64,000 nt of DNA from Microterricola gilva (lineage in GTDB: Bacteria > Actinomycetota > Actinomycetes > Actinomycetales > Microbacteriaceae), in assembly GCF_004217495.1 (NCBI RefSeq), contig NZ_SHLC01000001.1, positions 372,001 to 436,000 of the forward strand. Direction: 5' to 3'. How positions within the stretch are numbered: position 1 is the stretch's first letter; each line of letters begins with the position of its first letter. Below the pieces are notes generated by a model. The model ran no database searches. It was not told where the DNA came from and saw nothing but the letters and a program-made list of their open reading frames with translations. Shown piece by piece: positions 33,705 to 44,300 of this stretch. The translations under genes and the position numbers were made by a program.

Positions 33705-33799
33705 GCACGAGGCGGCTTTGCGCTCGTTTGGGCTGTGGATTGCGGACTGTGACGCGGGCGTTCGCGGCGGGCGGATGCCGTCACTAACGTCACAGCAGC

Positions 33800-33816
33800 G
33801 GCGCGCATCGCGCGCC
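33800..33816. promoter_or_regulatory. GGCGCGC-ATC-GCGCGCC palindrome before osmC-type gene
   Basis: A perfect 7+3+7 inverted repeat 20 bases before the ATG at 33836, just upstream of its ribosome site (GAGGAG). Candidate operator or short hairpin; the binder is unknown. Confidence 0.4.
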
Positions 33817-33835
33817 CCATACTCGAGGAGTTGCC

Positions 33836-34408
33836 ATGAGCGTCGATGCCGCTGTTCTGACCGAGCCTGTTCCGTCCGCCGTCCCGTCGATCACGCCAGA
33901 GGCGCGCCAGGAGCGCCTCACCGCCGTCGCCACCAACTGGGTCGGCACGCTGAAGGAGCAGCCGGCGAAGGCGCAGCTCGTCTTCAGTGCACAGGGCGAG
34001 GGCGTTGGCTCGGTCGGCACGACCATCCGCACCGGCAAGCACAGCTTCCAGATCGACGAGCCGGCCGGGCTCGGCGGCGACAACGCGGCGCCCAACCCCG
34101 TCGAGGTGGCGCTCGCCGCGATCATCTCCTGCCAGGTCGTGACGTACCGCGTCTGGGCACTGAACCTCGGCATCGTGCTCGACACGATCGAGGCCAGCGC
34201 GGAGGGCGACCTCGACGTGCACGGCTTCTTCGGCCTCGACGAGTCCGTGCGTCCTGGCTTCACCGCCGTGCGGGTGACCGTCAACGTGAGCGGACCGGAG
34301 ACGGAGGCGCGCTACCGCGAGCTGCACGCCGCCGTCGACGCGCACTGCCCCGTGCTCGACCTGTTCGCCAACCCGACCCCGGTGCAGACGACCCTCATCG
34401 TCGACTAG
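33836..34408 (+). CDS. OsmC/Ohr-family peroxide-detoxifying protein
   Basis: 190 residues. The two redox-active cysteines of the family are Cys99 (IISCQVV) and Cys171 (AHCPVLD), and GGDNAAPNPVEVALAAI is the OsmC signature. It would reduce organic hydroperoxides using its cysteine pair. GAGGAG precedes the ATG. Monocistronic, followed by a perfect terminator. Confidence 0.92.
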   Translation: MSVDAAVLTEPVPSAVPSITPEARQERLTAVATNWVGTLKEQPAKAQLVFSAQGEGVGSVGTTIRTGKHSFQIDEPAGLGGDNAAPNPVEVALAAIISCQVVTYRVWALNLGIVLDTIEASAEGDLDVHGFFGLDESVRPGFTAVRVTVNVSGPETEARYRELHAAVDAHCPVLDLFANPTPVQTTLIVD

Positions 34409-34435
34409 CCCCCCCCCGGCCCGCGGCCGCGAGAT

Positions 34436-34480
34436 GCCACAGATGGCCCCATCACGCTCGATGAAGGGGCCATCTGTGGC
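34436..34480 (+). terminator. Terminator after the OsmC gene
   Basis: GCCACAGATGGCCCC (34436-34450) and GGGGCCATCTGTGGC (34466-34480) pair perfectly over 15 bases, followed by GTTTCGG. Confidence 0.85.
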
Positions 34481-34517
34481 GTTTCGGCAGGGCAGCGGGC
34501 GGGCGGGTACCGACATG

Positions 34518-34565
34518 GCGCGAAAATCGCGCATTCAGCTTCGGCACGCTCACGGGGCGTAGACT
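34518..34565 (+). promoter_or_regulatory. Promoter region of the HelD gene with GCGCGA palindrome
   Basis: GCGCGA-AAA-TCGCGC (34518-34532) is a perfect inverted repeat. TAGACT at 34560-34565 fits a -10 box, about 25 bases before the GTG start at 34591. The palindrome would lie just upstream of the -35 region. Confidence 0.45.
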
Positions 34566-34590
34566 TTCGGGCCGGAGAAAGTGGGGTCGT

Positions 34591-36972
34591 GTGCCGTCAT
34601 CGGAACTCGAACGGGAACGCGCTGTCATCGCGTCGTTTTACCGTCGTCTTGACCAGTTGCGCGCCGAAGTCGAGGCGCGCCTCGGCGCCGTGCAGCGCGG
34701 CAATGTCGGCAGCAACCACCAGGCGCGCAGCGAACGCGACTCCTTCGCCCGCCTGCACGAAGACAACCTCGCCCAGCTGAACGAGGTCGACGCCCGTATC
34801 GCCTTCGGGCGCTTGCAGGTGGCCGCCGACGAGCCCGGCCGCGACTCAGACGAGATCCATTACATCGGACGGATCGGCCTGCGCGACACCGACCAGTCCA
34901 CGATGCTGCTTGACTGGCGTGCCCCACAGGCCGGTGCCTTCTACCAGGCGACCGCCGCGCACCCCCTCGGCGTGCGGGCCAGGCGCCACCTCACGATGCG
35001 CGAGCGCGAGCTCACCCGCATCGACGACGAGGTGCTCGACGCCACGCTGCTCGACGAGCTGCGCGGTGCGCCGTCGGGCGCGGCCGACATCGCCGCACAC
35101 GGCAGCGCAGCGGCATCCGGAACCCTGCAGGGCGAGGGTGCGCTCCTCGCCGCCCTCACCGCAGAGCGCACCGGCCACATGCACGACATCGTCGCCACCA
35201 TCCAGGGCGAGCAGGACCGCATCATCCGCTCCGAAATGCGCGGCGCCCTGGTGGTGCAGGGCGGGCCGGGCACGGGCAAGACGGCCGTCGCGCTGCACCG
35301 CGCGGCCTTCCTGATCTACGCCAACCGCGAGCGCCTCAAATCGGCCGGTGTGCTCGTCGTCGGCCCGAGCGCCGCCTTCGTGCGCTACATCGAGGCCGTG
35401 CTGCCATCGCTCGGCGAGACGGGCGTCGTCATGCGCACGCTCGGCTCGCTCTTCCCCGGCGTCGAGGCCGACGCCGACGACCGGGCAGAGGTCGCCGCGC
35501 TCAAGGGCCGGCTCGAGATGAGCGGTCTGCTCGCCCGGGCCGTGCGCTCGCGCCAGCGCGTTCCCGCCGAGGCGCAGCAGATCACGCTGAACGGCGACAC
35601 GCTCACCGTGCAGCCGGCGCTGATCGAGAACGCGATCCACCGCGCCCAGCGCACGGGCAAGCCGCACAACGTCGCCCGCGTCACCTTTGTCAAGCACGCC
35701 ATCGCCGAGCTGGCCAACCAGTTGGCGACCCAACTGGCCGCGGCGGGGGCGACGATCGACGACTCCGATGTCGCCGCACTCCGCGAGGACCTCCGCGAGA
35801 GCTACGAGGTGCGGGTGCTGCTCAACACGGCCTGGCTGCCGCTCACTCCGGAGAAGCTGCTCGGCGACCTCTACGCGCGGCCGGAGTGGCTGGCCGAGCT
35901 GACCCCGCGCTGGACTCCAGAGCGGCGCGCGCTCCTCGCCCGCGAGCGCAGCGCGCCGATGACCGTGAGCGACGTCGCGCTGCTGGATGAGGCAGCCGAG
36001 CTGCTCGGTGACATGCCGGCCCGCCGCAGCGCCGCCGACCGCGAGCGTGAGCGTCAGCGCGAGGCCGACATCGAGAACGCCCGCGCAGCCATTCGCAACA
36101 TGGGCGTCGAGGGCATGGTCAGCGCCGAGGCGCTCGCCGACGGTTTCGCCGAACGCGGCGAGCGGATGACCGTCGCGGAGCGGGCGGCATCCGATCGCAG
36201 CTGGACATACGGTCACGTCGTCGTCGACGAGGCGCAGGAGCTCTCGCCGATGCAGTGGCGCCTGCTCGTGCGCAAGTCGCCGATGCGCTCGTTCACGATC
36301 GTCGGCGACATCGCCCAGGTGAGCTCGCCGGCAGGCGCCCGCAGCTGGACCGAGGCGCTGAACGCCGGATTCGGCGACCGCTGGCGGCTCGAGGAGCTGA
36401 GCGTGAACTACCGCACGCCGGCTCAGATCGCCAGGGCGGCCGAGTCGTTCGCCGGACATGCCAAGCTGCCCATCACGCCGGCACGTGCCGTGCGTGAGGG
36501 CGACTGGCCGATCCACACCGTGCTCGCAGCCAGTGACCTCGCGGACGCCGTGCTCGACACCGTGCAGCTGCTGCTGGCGGATGCCGGCAACCTCGCCGTG
36601 ATCGTGCCGGCGGAGTCCGTCGACGACATCGCCGACACCCTGCGCGCGGCGCTGGACGGTGAGGCCGGCAGCGTGGCTGCCACCGGTGGGGCAGGCCGAG
36701 GCGCGCCGGGCGGCGTCTCCACGCGCGGCATCGTCGGCAGGGGAGCGGCCGGCCTGGAACTGCCGCTCGCTGTGCTCACAGCCCGCGAGGCGAAGGGGCT
36801 GGAGTTCGACGCCGTGCTCATCGTCGACCCGCGTGGAATCGTCGCAGAGACGCCGCGCGGTGCAGCCGCGCTCTACGTTGCCGCGACACGGCCGACGCAA
36901 CGGTTGGCGATGGTGTACCCGCGCGGCGAGAGCGCGCTCACGGGCTTCGCGGAGACGCCGACACTTTTTTGA
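34591..36972 (+). CDS. helD: HelD-type RNA polymerase-recycling helicase (UvrD/Rep superfamily 1)
   Basis: 793 residues. The N-terminal about 70 residues are predicted coiled coil (LERERAVIASFYRRLDQLRA), as in the HelD arm that enters the RNA polymerase secondary channel. IGRIGLRD and MLLDWRAPQAGAFYQAT are HelD signatures. Walker A is GGPGTGKT with Lys230, VVDEAQELSPMQWRLL is Walker B, and ILVDPRG with YVAATRPTQRLAMVY gives later SF1 motifs. HelD releases stalled RNA polymerase from DNA; in some actinobacteria it also gives rifamycin tolerance. The GTG start is at 34591. Confidence 0.9.
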   Translation: MPSSELERERAVIASFYRRLDQLRAEVEARLGAVQRGNVGSNHQARSERDSFARLHEDNLAQLNEVDARIAFGRLQVAADEPGRDSDEIHYIGRIGLRDTDQSTMLLDWRAPQAGAFYQATAAHPLGVRARRHLTMRERELTRIDDEVLDATLLDELRGAPSGAADIAAHGSAAASGTLQGEGALLAALTAERTGHMHDIVATIQGEQDRIIRSEMRGALVVQGGPGTGKTAVALHRAAFLIYANRERLKSAGVLVVGPSAAFVRYIEAVLPSLGETGVVMRTLGSLFPGVEADADDRAEVAALKGRLEMSGLLARAVRSRQRVPAEAQQITLNGDTLTVQPALIENAIHRAQRTGKPHNVARVTFVKHAIAELANQLATQLAAAGATIDDSDVAALREDLRESYEVRVLLNTAWLPLTPEKLLGDLYARPEWLAELTPRWTPERRALLARERSAPMTVSDVALLDEAAELLGDMPARRSAADRERERQREADIENARAAIRNMGVEGMVSAEALADGFAERGERMTVAERAASDRSWTYGHVVVDEAQELSPMQWRLLVRKSPMRSFTIVGDIAQVSSPAGARSWTEALNAGFGDRWRLEELSVNYRTPAQIARAAESFAGHAKLPITPARAVREGDWPIHTVLAASDLADAVLDTVQLLLADAGNLAVIVPAESVDDIADTLRAALDGEAGSVAATGGAGRGAPGGVSTRGIVGRGAAGLELPLAVLTAREAKGLEFDAVLIVDPRGIVAETPRGAAALYVAATRPTQRLAMVYPRGESALTGFAETPTLF

Positions 36973-37064
36973 CGCCACGCCGAGAATCTCTCGCAGAATC
37001 TCGCCGTTGCGGCGACGGTCTATGCCACTATGGCTTCACACGTTCGTCGCGAGATGTGCGTCGA

Positions 37065-37103
37065 GGGGCTCAGGTGACCATTCGGGTTGGTTTCCTGAGC
37101 CCC
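37065..37103 (+). terminator. Terminator after helD
   Basis: GGGGCTCAGG (37065-37074) pairs perfectly with CCTGAGCCCC (37094-37103); a pyrimidine-rich tail (CACCCCTTTCTCC) follows. Confidence 0.75.
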
Positions 37104-37180
37104 CACCCCTTTCTCCGGGCGCGTGCGCCGATGGGACGACGGTGGCGTCACCTGCCGCCGTGATGCGCAACAATCGAGCC

Positions 37181-37633
37181 ATGGCGATTCGGTACTGGCT
37201 CGGGGTTGTGCAGCGCGATCACGTGCTGCGCGGCGTCGAGCTCGGGATCGCACAGCTCAACCACGGCTCGAAGCAGGCCGTCTCGCAGCTGCGTGAGGCC
37301 GACGGGCTGATCTACTACTCACCACGGGTGAGCTGGCCGGACGGGGCGCCACTGCGGGAGTTCACCGCGATCGGGCGGGTGGCAGACGACACCGTGTTCC
37401 AGGACGGCGATGGCGCGGTCATGACCAACGCGTTCGGCGAGCCGTACCGGCCGTGGCGGAGGCGCGTCGACTACGACCGGTTCGCGGTGCCGACATCCGT
37501 TCGTCCGCTCATTCCGGTGCTCGACTTCACCTCGGCGTCGCCGAATTGGGGGTTCCAACTGCGCCGCGGCCTCATCGAGTTGAGCAGGAACGACTTCGAG
37601 ACCATCAAGGCCCAAATGCGGGCCGTACTGTAG
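37181..37633 (+). CDS. EVE-domain (PUA-like) protein
   Basis: 150 residues forming one EVE domain: MAIRYWLGVVQRDHVLRGVE, then GFAQLNHG-like GIAQLNHGSKQAV, LIYYSPRVSWPDG, LREFTAIGRVAD and FGFQLRRG-like GFQLRRGLIELS. EVE proteins read modified nucleobases in DNA or RNA. ATG 37181 begins exactly at the family start. The 3' end overlaps the convergent SRPBCC-like gene by 29 bases. Confidence 0.88.
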   Translation: MAIRYWLGVVQRDHVLRGVELGIAQLNHGSKQAVSQLREADGLIYYSPRVSWPDGAPLREFTAIGRVADDTVFQDGDGAVMTNAFGEPYRPWRRRVDYDRFAVPTSVRPLIPVLDFTSASPNWGFQLRRGLIELSRNDFETIKAQMRAVL

Positions 37634-38132
37634 CGGGCGGTGCTGTAGCCGCGCCGTCGTCGCTCCACGTCGGCGCGAGCTGACGGAGCCTCGCCGCCCG
37701 CCACTGCCAGAACAGCCAGACCGGGTACCAGGATGCCGCGGCGAGCGGTCCACCGAAGCGCAGCCGGTCTCGGTAGAGGGTGCCGCCGGAGCCGGCCGGG
37801 TCAGGCGAGACGGCCATCCGGTGATCCCAGGAACGGATGATCGCGCCGGGGCCGGTGCGCATGCCGCCGGTGTCGCGCAGCATGCGAACGCCATCCGGCA
37901 GGCCGCCGGGGTAGCTCACGTCGACCGCGCTCGTTCCGACGGCGATCGTGCGGAGCGCGAGTGTCGTCATCAGGTGCTCACCCTCCGGCCACTGGGCGGG
38001 GAAACCCGTGGGCTCCAGCGAGGCGAAGTCCAGCCACGGTGAGACGACCTCGCGCAGGGCACCAGGGCTGCGCAGCGCGTGCCACGCGGCATCCGGGTCA
38101 CAGTCCAAGACGACTTTGAGCATCACGATCAT
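37605..38132 (-). CDS. SRPBCC-like (START-fold) hypothetical protein
   Basis: 175 residues. VVLDCDPDAAWHALRSPGALREVVSPWL at the start (here noted as DPDAAWHALRSP and REVVSPWLDF), WPEG and RSWDHRM, then the C-terminal helix PVWLFWQWRAARLRQLAP, suggest a START-like lipid- or ligand-binding fold. ATG 38132 or 38120 may start it. It overlaps the EVE gene on the other strand by 29 bases. Function unknown. Confidence 0.7.
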   Translation of the reverse strand: MIVMLKVVLDCDPDAAWHALRSPGALREVVSPWLDFASLEPTGFPAQWPEGEHLMTTLALRTIAVGTSAVDVSYPGGLPDGVRMLRDTGGMRTGPGAIIRSWDHRMAVSPDPAGSGGTLYRDRLRFGGPLAAASWYPVWLFWQWRAARLRQLAPTWSDDGAATAPPATVRPAFGP

Positions 38133-38254
38133 GCGGCGAGGCTACGTGGCGCATGGCGGGATGGCCAGGCGTCGGCCCGCGCTCTCGGCCAACGTGCCGC
38201 TGGCCCACAGACGACAGACAGCTTGCTCCCACCCGCGCGTTCTAGGCTGGCGGC

Positions 38255-39544
38255 ATGTCTGACTCGCTCTGGTGGCTGCCGTCGCTGCTGATTTTCGCCA
38301 TCGCAGCGGTCATCGCCATCGTCGGCATCGCGGCGCTGCGCCGCAGTTCGGAGCGTCGTGAGGCCGTCACCGACTCGAGCCTCGTCGAGCTGCAACGCCG
38401 CGCGGGCGGGCTGCTCGTGCGCACCGACAACCGGGTGCAGGAGAGCGAGGACGAGCTCGGCTTCGCCATGGCTCAGTTCGGCGACGCCGCGGTCGTCGAC
38501 TACCGGCGCGCGATCGAGACGGCCAGGCGCCGGCTGCGCGAGGCCTTCCTGCTGCAGCAGCGCCTCGATGACGCCGAGCCGGACACCATCGACGAACGCC
38601 GACGGTGGAACACCCAGATCATCGAACTCTGCAATTCGGCGGATGCCGCACTCGCCGGTGAGGACGCCCGCTTCCGGGAACTGCGCAGTACAGAGCGCAA
38701 CGCGCCGCAGCAGTTCCTCGTCGTGCAGGCCCAGCTGGCCGAGGCCGAGGCACGCGCCGACGAGATCCGCGCGGTGCGCGTCGCCCTCGCCGCGCGCTTC
38801 TCGCCGACGGCCCTCACCGTGCTCGAACGGCACCTCGACGACGCCAGCGAGCTGCTGGTGTCGGCATCCGGTCTGCTCCAGACGGCCGCCATGCGCATGC
38901 AGGGGTCCGGAATCGACCCCGTCACCGATGCGCTGCGCTCCGCCCACGACGATGTGACGCGCTCGGGCGCCGCGCTCGCGGCAGCCGAGGCCGCAGCGGC
39001 GCACATCGCAGCCGCGGAGGTGGCGGCAACGGGCCTCGCCGCCCAGCTGCGCGACGGCATCGAGGAGGCGCGCAAGGTTCGCGACGACCACGTCGACCCC
39101 GCGGCGGCGGCGACGCTGAACCTCGGCATCGATCAGGCCGCGATGGCCATGGCCGAGCACGCCCGCTCCGCGCGCTTCGGCAGCGTCATGGCCGACCCGC
39201 TCTCCGACCTCGACGCACTGCGCAGCGCGATCGACCGGCTCGACATCGCGACCTCGGCCGCCCGCGGTCAGCAGGATCGCCTCGAGCACGCCAAGCTCGC
39301 ACTCGGCGGCGCGCTCGTCGCCGCGCGCAGCCACATCGCCGTCGCCCGCGACTGCATCGTCGAGCGGCGCGGCATCGTCGGGGCGCCTGCGCGCACCCGG
39401 CTGGCCGAGGCCGAGCGGCAGCTCATGCTCGCCGAGACGGAATCCGACCCCGTCAGCGCACTCGACATCGCCCGCCGTGCCGTGCGCCACGCGGATGACG
39501 CCGAGGCTCTCGCCCGCTACGACGCCGAGGTCCGCGGCAACTAG
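38255..39544 (+). CDS. Membrane-anchored long helical (coiled-coil) protein
   Basis: 429 residues. One N-terminal membrane helix (WLPSLLIFAIAAVIAIVGIAAL, roughly 7-28) is followed by about 400 residues of charged, alanine-rich helix, with an array of conserved-looking segments. These segments resemble the C-terminal half of actinobacterial TPM-domain proteins, but no TPM domain is present. It would point a long rod into the cytoplasm or the wall zone; topology is undecided. Function unknown. Confidence 0.72.
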   Translation: MSDSLWWLPSLLIFAIAAVIAIVGIAALRRSSERREAVTDSSLVELQRRAGGLLVRTDNRVQESEDELGFAMAQFGDAAVVDYRRAIETARRRLREAFLLQQRLDDAEPDTIDERRRWNTQIIELCNSADAALAGEDARFRELRSTERNAPQQFLVVQAQLAEAEARADEIRAVRVALAARFSPTALTVLERHLDDASELLVSASGLLQTAAMRMQGSGIDPVTDALRSAHDDVTRSGAALAAAEAAAAHIAAAEVAATGLAAQLRDGIEEARKVRDDHVDPAAAATLNLGIDQAAMAMAEHARSARFGSVMADPLSDLDALRSAIDRLDIATSAARGQQDRLEHAKLALGGALVAARSHIAVARDCIVERRGIVGAPARTRLAEAERQLMLAETESDPVSALDIARRAVRHADDAEALARYDAEVRGN

Positions 39545-39585
39545 CGCCGCCGCGCCGCACGCCAGTGCTGGCTCACGCCCGCGCT

Positions 39586-39656
39586 CGGGAGGAGTTAAGC
39601 CGCTCGGGAGGCCAGTTGTGCCGATTCCGTCCTCCCGCGCGGCCTTTCTCCTCCCG
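39586..39656 (+). other. Nested three-helix stem before the ComB-like gene
   Basis: CGGGAGGAG pairs with CTCCTCCCG (39586-39594 with 39648-39656). Inside, AAGCCG pairs with CGGC-TT (39597-39602 with 39640-39646, one bulge), and innermost CGGGAGG pairs with CCTCCCG (39605-39611 with 39631-39637). The start of the next gene is 22 bases later. Either a large terminator of the upstream gene or a leader structure. Confidence 0.5.
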
Positions 39657-39677
39657 TTGCCGTGCCACGATGGACGG

Positions 39678-40283
39678 GTGACTTCCGCCCCGCGCCCAGA
39701 CCCAGCTGCCCAGTCCAAGTACCAGGTGCGCTTCGACTGGGGCGTGGCGGGTGCCGAGCGGATCGCGGACGGCGCCGACGTCGTGGTGTTCGTCGACGTG
39801 CTCGGGAGTCGGTTCCGCGCGCTGAGCGAGGCGACGAGCACCGCCGCCGACACGAGAGCCGACCCGGTCGCCGAGCTGCTCGCCCTGCTGCCGACGGAGG
39901 CCGCCGTGCTGAGCGCCGGCTTCACGACGGCCGCCGCCGCAGCCCGCTGGATCACCGAGCGCCAGCACGCGCTCGGGCGGCGCGCGATGATCGCGATCGT
40001 CGCGGCAGGCGGCGCCGAGGCGCCAGGCATCCGATTCGCCGTGGAGAACCAGCTGGCAGCCGGAGCGATCATCGATGCGCTCGCGACGCTCGGCATCGAC
40101 TACTGCTCGCCGGAGGCCGCCGCGAGCTGCGCGGCATTCACCGGGCTGCGCGGCGCCGTCGCCCACCTGCTCACGGCCAGCGCATCGGCGCAGCAGCTCG
40201 TCGCGGCCGGCGTCGACGCGGCGACGATCCGTGCAGCCGGGGCGCTGGACACCGGCGAGACGCCCGGAATCCTACGCGCCTGA
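39678..40283 (+). CDS. 2-phosphosulfolactate phosphatase family (ComB-like) protein
   Basis: 201 residues. YQVRFDWGVAGAERIADGAD and VVVFVDVLG match the N-terminal strand and helix of ComB, and AAGGAEAPGIRFAVENQLAAGAI fits the middle (shown as GIRFAVENQLAAG). ComB removes phosphate from 2-phosphosulfolactate in coenzyme M synthesis, but many bacterial relatives lie outside that pathway; no partner genes are present here. GTG 39678 gives the correct N-terminus. Confidence 0.82.
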   Translation: MTSAPRPDPAAQSKYQVRFDWGVAGAERIADGADVVVFVDVLGSRFRALSEATSTAADTRADPVAELLALLPTEAAVLSAGFTTAAAAARWITERQHALGRRAMIAIVAAGGAEAPGIRFAVENQLAAGAIIDALATLGIDYCSPEAAASCAAFTGLRGAVAHLLTASASAQQLVAAGVDAATIRAAGALDTGETPGILRA

Positions 40284-40344
40284 ATCGGTTCCGCAGAGGG
40301 CTAGCGGAAATGCGGGGAGTTCCCGTATATTTCATTTCGAGTTA

Positions 40345-40367
40345 GTAATATGTCACCGATCACACAT
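40345..40367 (+). promoter_or_regulatory. Operator copy A (GntR/FCD motif) before the peptide importer
   Basis: GTAATATGTCAC at 40345-40356 is the reverse complement of the shared motif GTGACATATTAC, with an additional TCACACAT half at 40360-40367. It lies about 150 bases before the binding-protein start, in a 235-base gap with no gene. Confidence 0.6.
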
Positions 40368-40518
40368 CGACGGCACCCCGTTGATGCACCGACCAATTCG
40401 ACGAGGAATCGATCGCCGTGGCCGGTGGCCATGATCGGGCAGGGCGTGGGCCCCAGACGGGCGCAGCACCCACTTTCATCCCTTGCACCACCCGAGTGAT
40501 ATCAACGAGGAGTCACAT

Positions 40519-42291
40519 ATGACCAGATACAGCCTGAAGCTGCAGTCGATCGGGGTGCTCGCCGCCGCGGTGCTGCTCGGCACCGCGGCCTGCTCGGCCA
40601 CCCCGGCCACGACAGAGGAGAGCGGCGGGGCAGCGAAGACCGGCGGAACGCTCAAGGTGCTCGGCACCGGAGACATTGACCACCTCGACCCGGCGCTGAC
40701 GGCCTTCGTGCCCGTCACCGCGCTGATGCGCGCGGTGAGCAGGCAGCTCATCAGCTACAAGACGATCGACGACGAGACCGAGCGGCTGGCCCCGCAGGGC
40801 GACCTCGCCACCGAGGTGCCGGAGCCGACGAACGACGGACTAACCTACACCTTCACCATCCGCGACGGCGCCCAGTGGGATGCGCCGGACGGCGCGCGAC
40901 CGATCGTCGCGGCCGACTTCATCCGTGGCTTCCAGCGGCTCTGCAGCCCCTCGCAGTCCAGCCCGATGCTCGGCTACTTCTACGACCTCATCGAGGGCAT
41001 GGACACCTTCTGTGAAGGCTTCTCCGGCGTCGCGCCAGAGGCCGCCCCGATGAAGGAGTACATCGAGGCCAACACGATCTCCGGCCTGGTCGCCGTCGAC
41101 GAGCAGACGTTGGAGATCAACCTCAACAAGGCGGCGGGTGACTTCGTCTACATGCTCTCGCTCAGCCCGGCCTCCCCTGCGCCGGTCGAGGTACTCGAGT
41201 ACGTTCCGGATTCCGGTGAGTACCGTGCCAACTTCATCGCCAGCGGCCCGTACACCGTCGAGTCTTACACCCCGGACAAGTCGCTTGTGCTCGTGCGGAA
41301 CCCGGCATGGAAGAAGGAGAGCGACCCGCTCCGCGCTGCAAACGTCGACGGCATCGAGCTGACGGTCGGTCTCACCGGAGACGCCATCATGCAGCAGCTC
41401 CAGGCGGGAACGGGCGACATGCTCTTCGACACCGCGCCGGCGCCGGCCGTCGTGCAGCAGCTGAAGGCGGCAGGCGACCCGAAGCTCAGCTTCGTCGCCA
41501 GCGGTGGCGTCCAGCCCAACATCTGGATCAACACGGTCAGTGAGAACAACGGCGGCGCCCTGAAGGACCTCACCGTGCGCCAGGCGCTGCAGTACGCGGT
41601 CGACAAGGCCGCCGTCGTGCAGACGCTCGGCGGCCCGGACATCGCCGTGGTGCAGAACGGCATCTTCGGACCCGGCGTGCTCGGCTTCCACGAGTTCGCC
41701 CCGTACCCGAGTGACGGCGGCAAGGGCGACCCCGAGAAGGCCAAGGAACTGCTCGCCGAGGCCGGCTACCCCGACGGCCTCACGCTCAAGATGCCGTTCC
41801 GCAGCCGCGCGGGTGACTCCGAGATCGCACAGACCATCCAGGCCAGCCTGGAGAAGGCCGGCTTCACGATCGAACTCGTTCCCGTGAACCCGACCGACTA
41901 CTACTCGAAGTTCCTCATCGACCGGGATGCGACAGCGGCCGGCGTGTGGGACATCGCCCCGACCGGGTGGACGCCGGACTGGCAGGGTGGGGCGGCGCGC
42001 TCTGTCTTCCAGCCGCAGTACACCTTCACCGGTGCGCCGCAGACGTACAACTACGTCGACTACAACAACGACGAAGCGAACGCCATCGCGGCGGAGGCCA
42101 TCAAGGCCACCGACCCCGATGAGGTCGCCGAGCTGTGGGCGCAGGTCGACGAGCTCGTGCTCGCGGACTCCCCGACGATCCCGATCGCGTCGTCGAAGGC
42201 GATCCTCTACCACTCGGAGCGAGTCCAGGACTTCACGCCGTACGCACTCAGCGTGCAGGGTGACTGGGCAAACGTCTGGCTCTCCGAGTAA
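40519..42291 (+). CDS. Oligopeptide ABC transporter substrate-binding lipoprotein (family 5)
   Basis: 590 residues. A signal peptide ends in a lipobox (TAAC, about residue 20-23), so it is lipid-anchored. Family 5 features follow: LDPALTAFVPV, ANFIASGPYTVESY, LTVRQALQYAVDKAAVVQTL and the C-terminal GDWANVWLSE. ATG 40519 follows ACGAGGAG. The gene heads an importer operon that continues into two proline-specific peptidases, so peptides containing Pro or Hyp are the likely cargo (inference). A strong stem-loop follows the stop. Confidence 0.92.
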   Translation: MTRYSLKLQSIGVLAAAVLLGTAACSATPATTEESGGAAKTGGTLKVLGTGDIDHLDPALTAFVPVTALMRAVSRQLISYKTIDDETERLAPQGDLATEVPEPTNDGLTYTFTIRDGAQWDAPDGARPIVAADFIRGFQRLCSPSQSSPMLGYFYDLIEGMDTFCEGFSGVAPEAAPMKEYIEANTISGLVAVDEQTLEINLNKAAGDFVYMLSLSPASPAPVEVLEYVPDSGEYRANFIASGPYTVESYTPDKSLVLVRNPAWKKESDPLRAANVDGIELTVGLTGDAIMQQLQAGTGDMLFDTAPAPAVVQQLKAAGDPKLSFVASGGVQPNIWINTVSENNGGALKDLTVRQALQYAVDKAAVVQTLGGPDIAVVQNGIFGPGVLGFHEFAPYPSDGGKGDPEKAKELLAEAGYPDGLTLKMPFRSRAGDSEIAQTIQASLEKAGFTIELVPVNPTDYYSKFLIDRDATAAGVWDIAPTGWTPDWQGGAARSVFQPQYTFTGAPQTYNYVDYNNDEANAIAAEAIKATDPDEVAELWAQVDELVLADSPTIPIASSKAILYHSERVQDFTPYALSVQGDWANVWLSE

Positions 42292-42304
42292 CAGCAGGGC
42301 CACA

Positions 42305-42338
42305 GGGGTGGCGGACCGCTTCTGCGGTGCGCCACCCC
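42305..42338 (+). terminator. Intercistronic stem-loop after the peptide-binding protein
   Basis: GGGGTGGCG (42305-42313) pairs with CGCCACCCC (42330-42338), with inner ACCGC/GCGGT across a TTCT loop and one G-G mismatch. Only partly terminating, since the ATPase gene begins at 42399. Confidence 0.7.
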
Positions 42339-42398
42339 GTGCCGCGCCGATGAGGCGCGGCGAGCAGACACGCGTTCACTGACGACAGAGGAGACACC

Positions 42399-44296
<1,898 letters not shown>

Positions 44297-44300
<4 letters not shown>

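Noticed and set aside
39586-39656. Possible CRISPR-like array from repeated CGCTCGGGAGG
   Set aside because: Only two short copies, no regular spacers and no cas genes; it folds as one nested stem.
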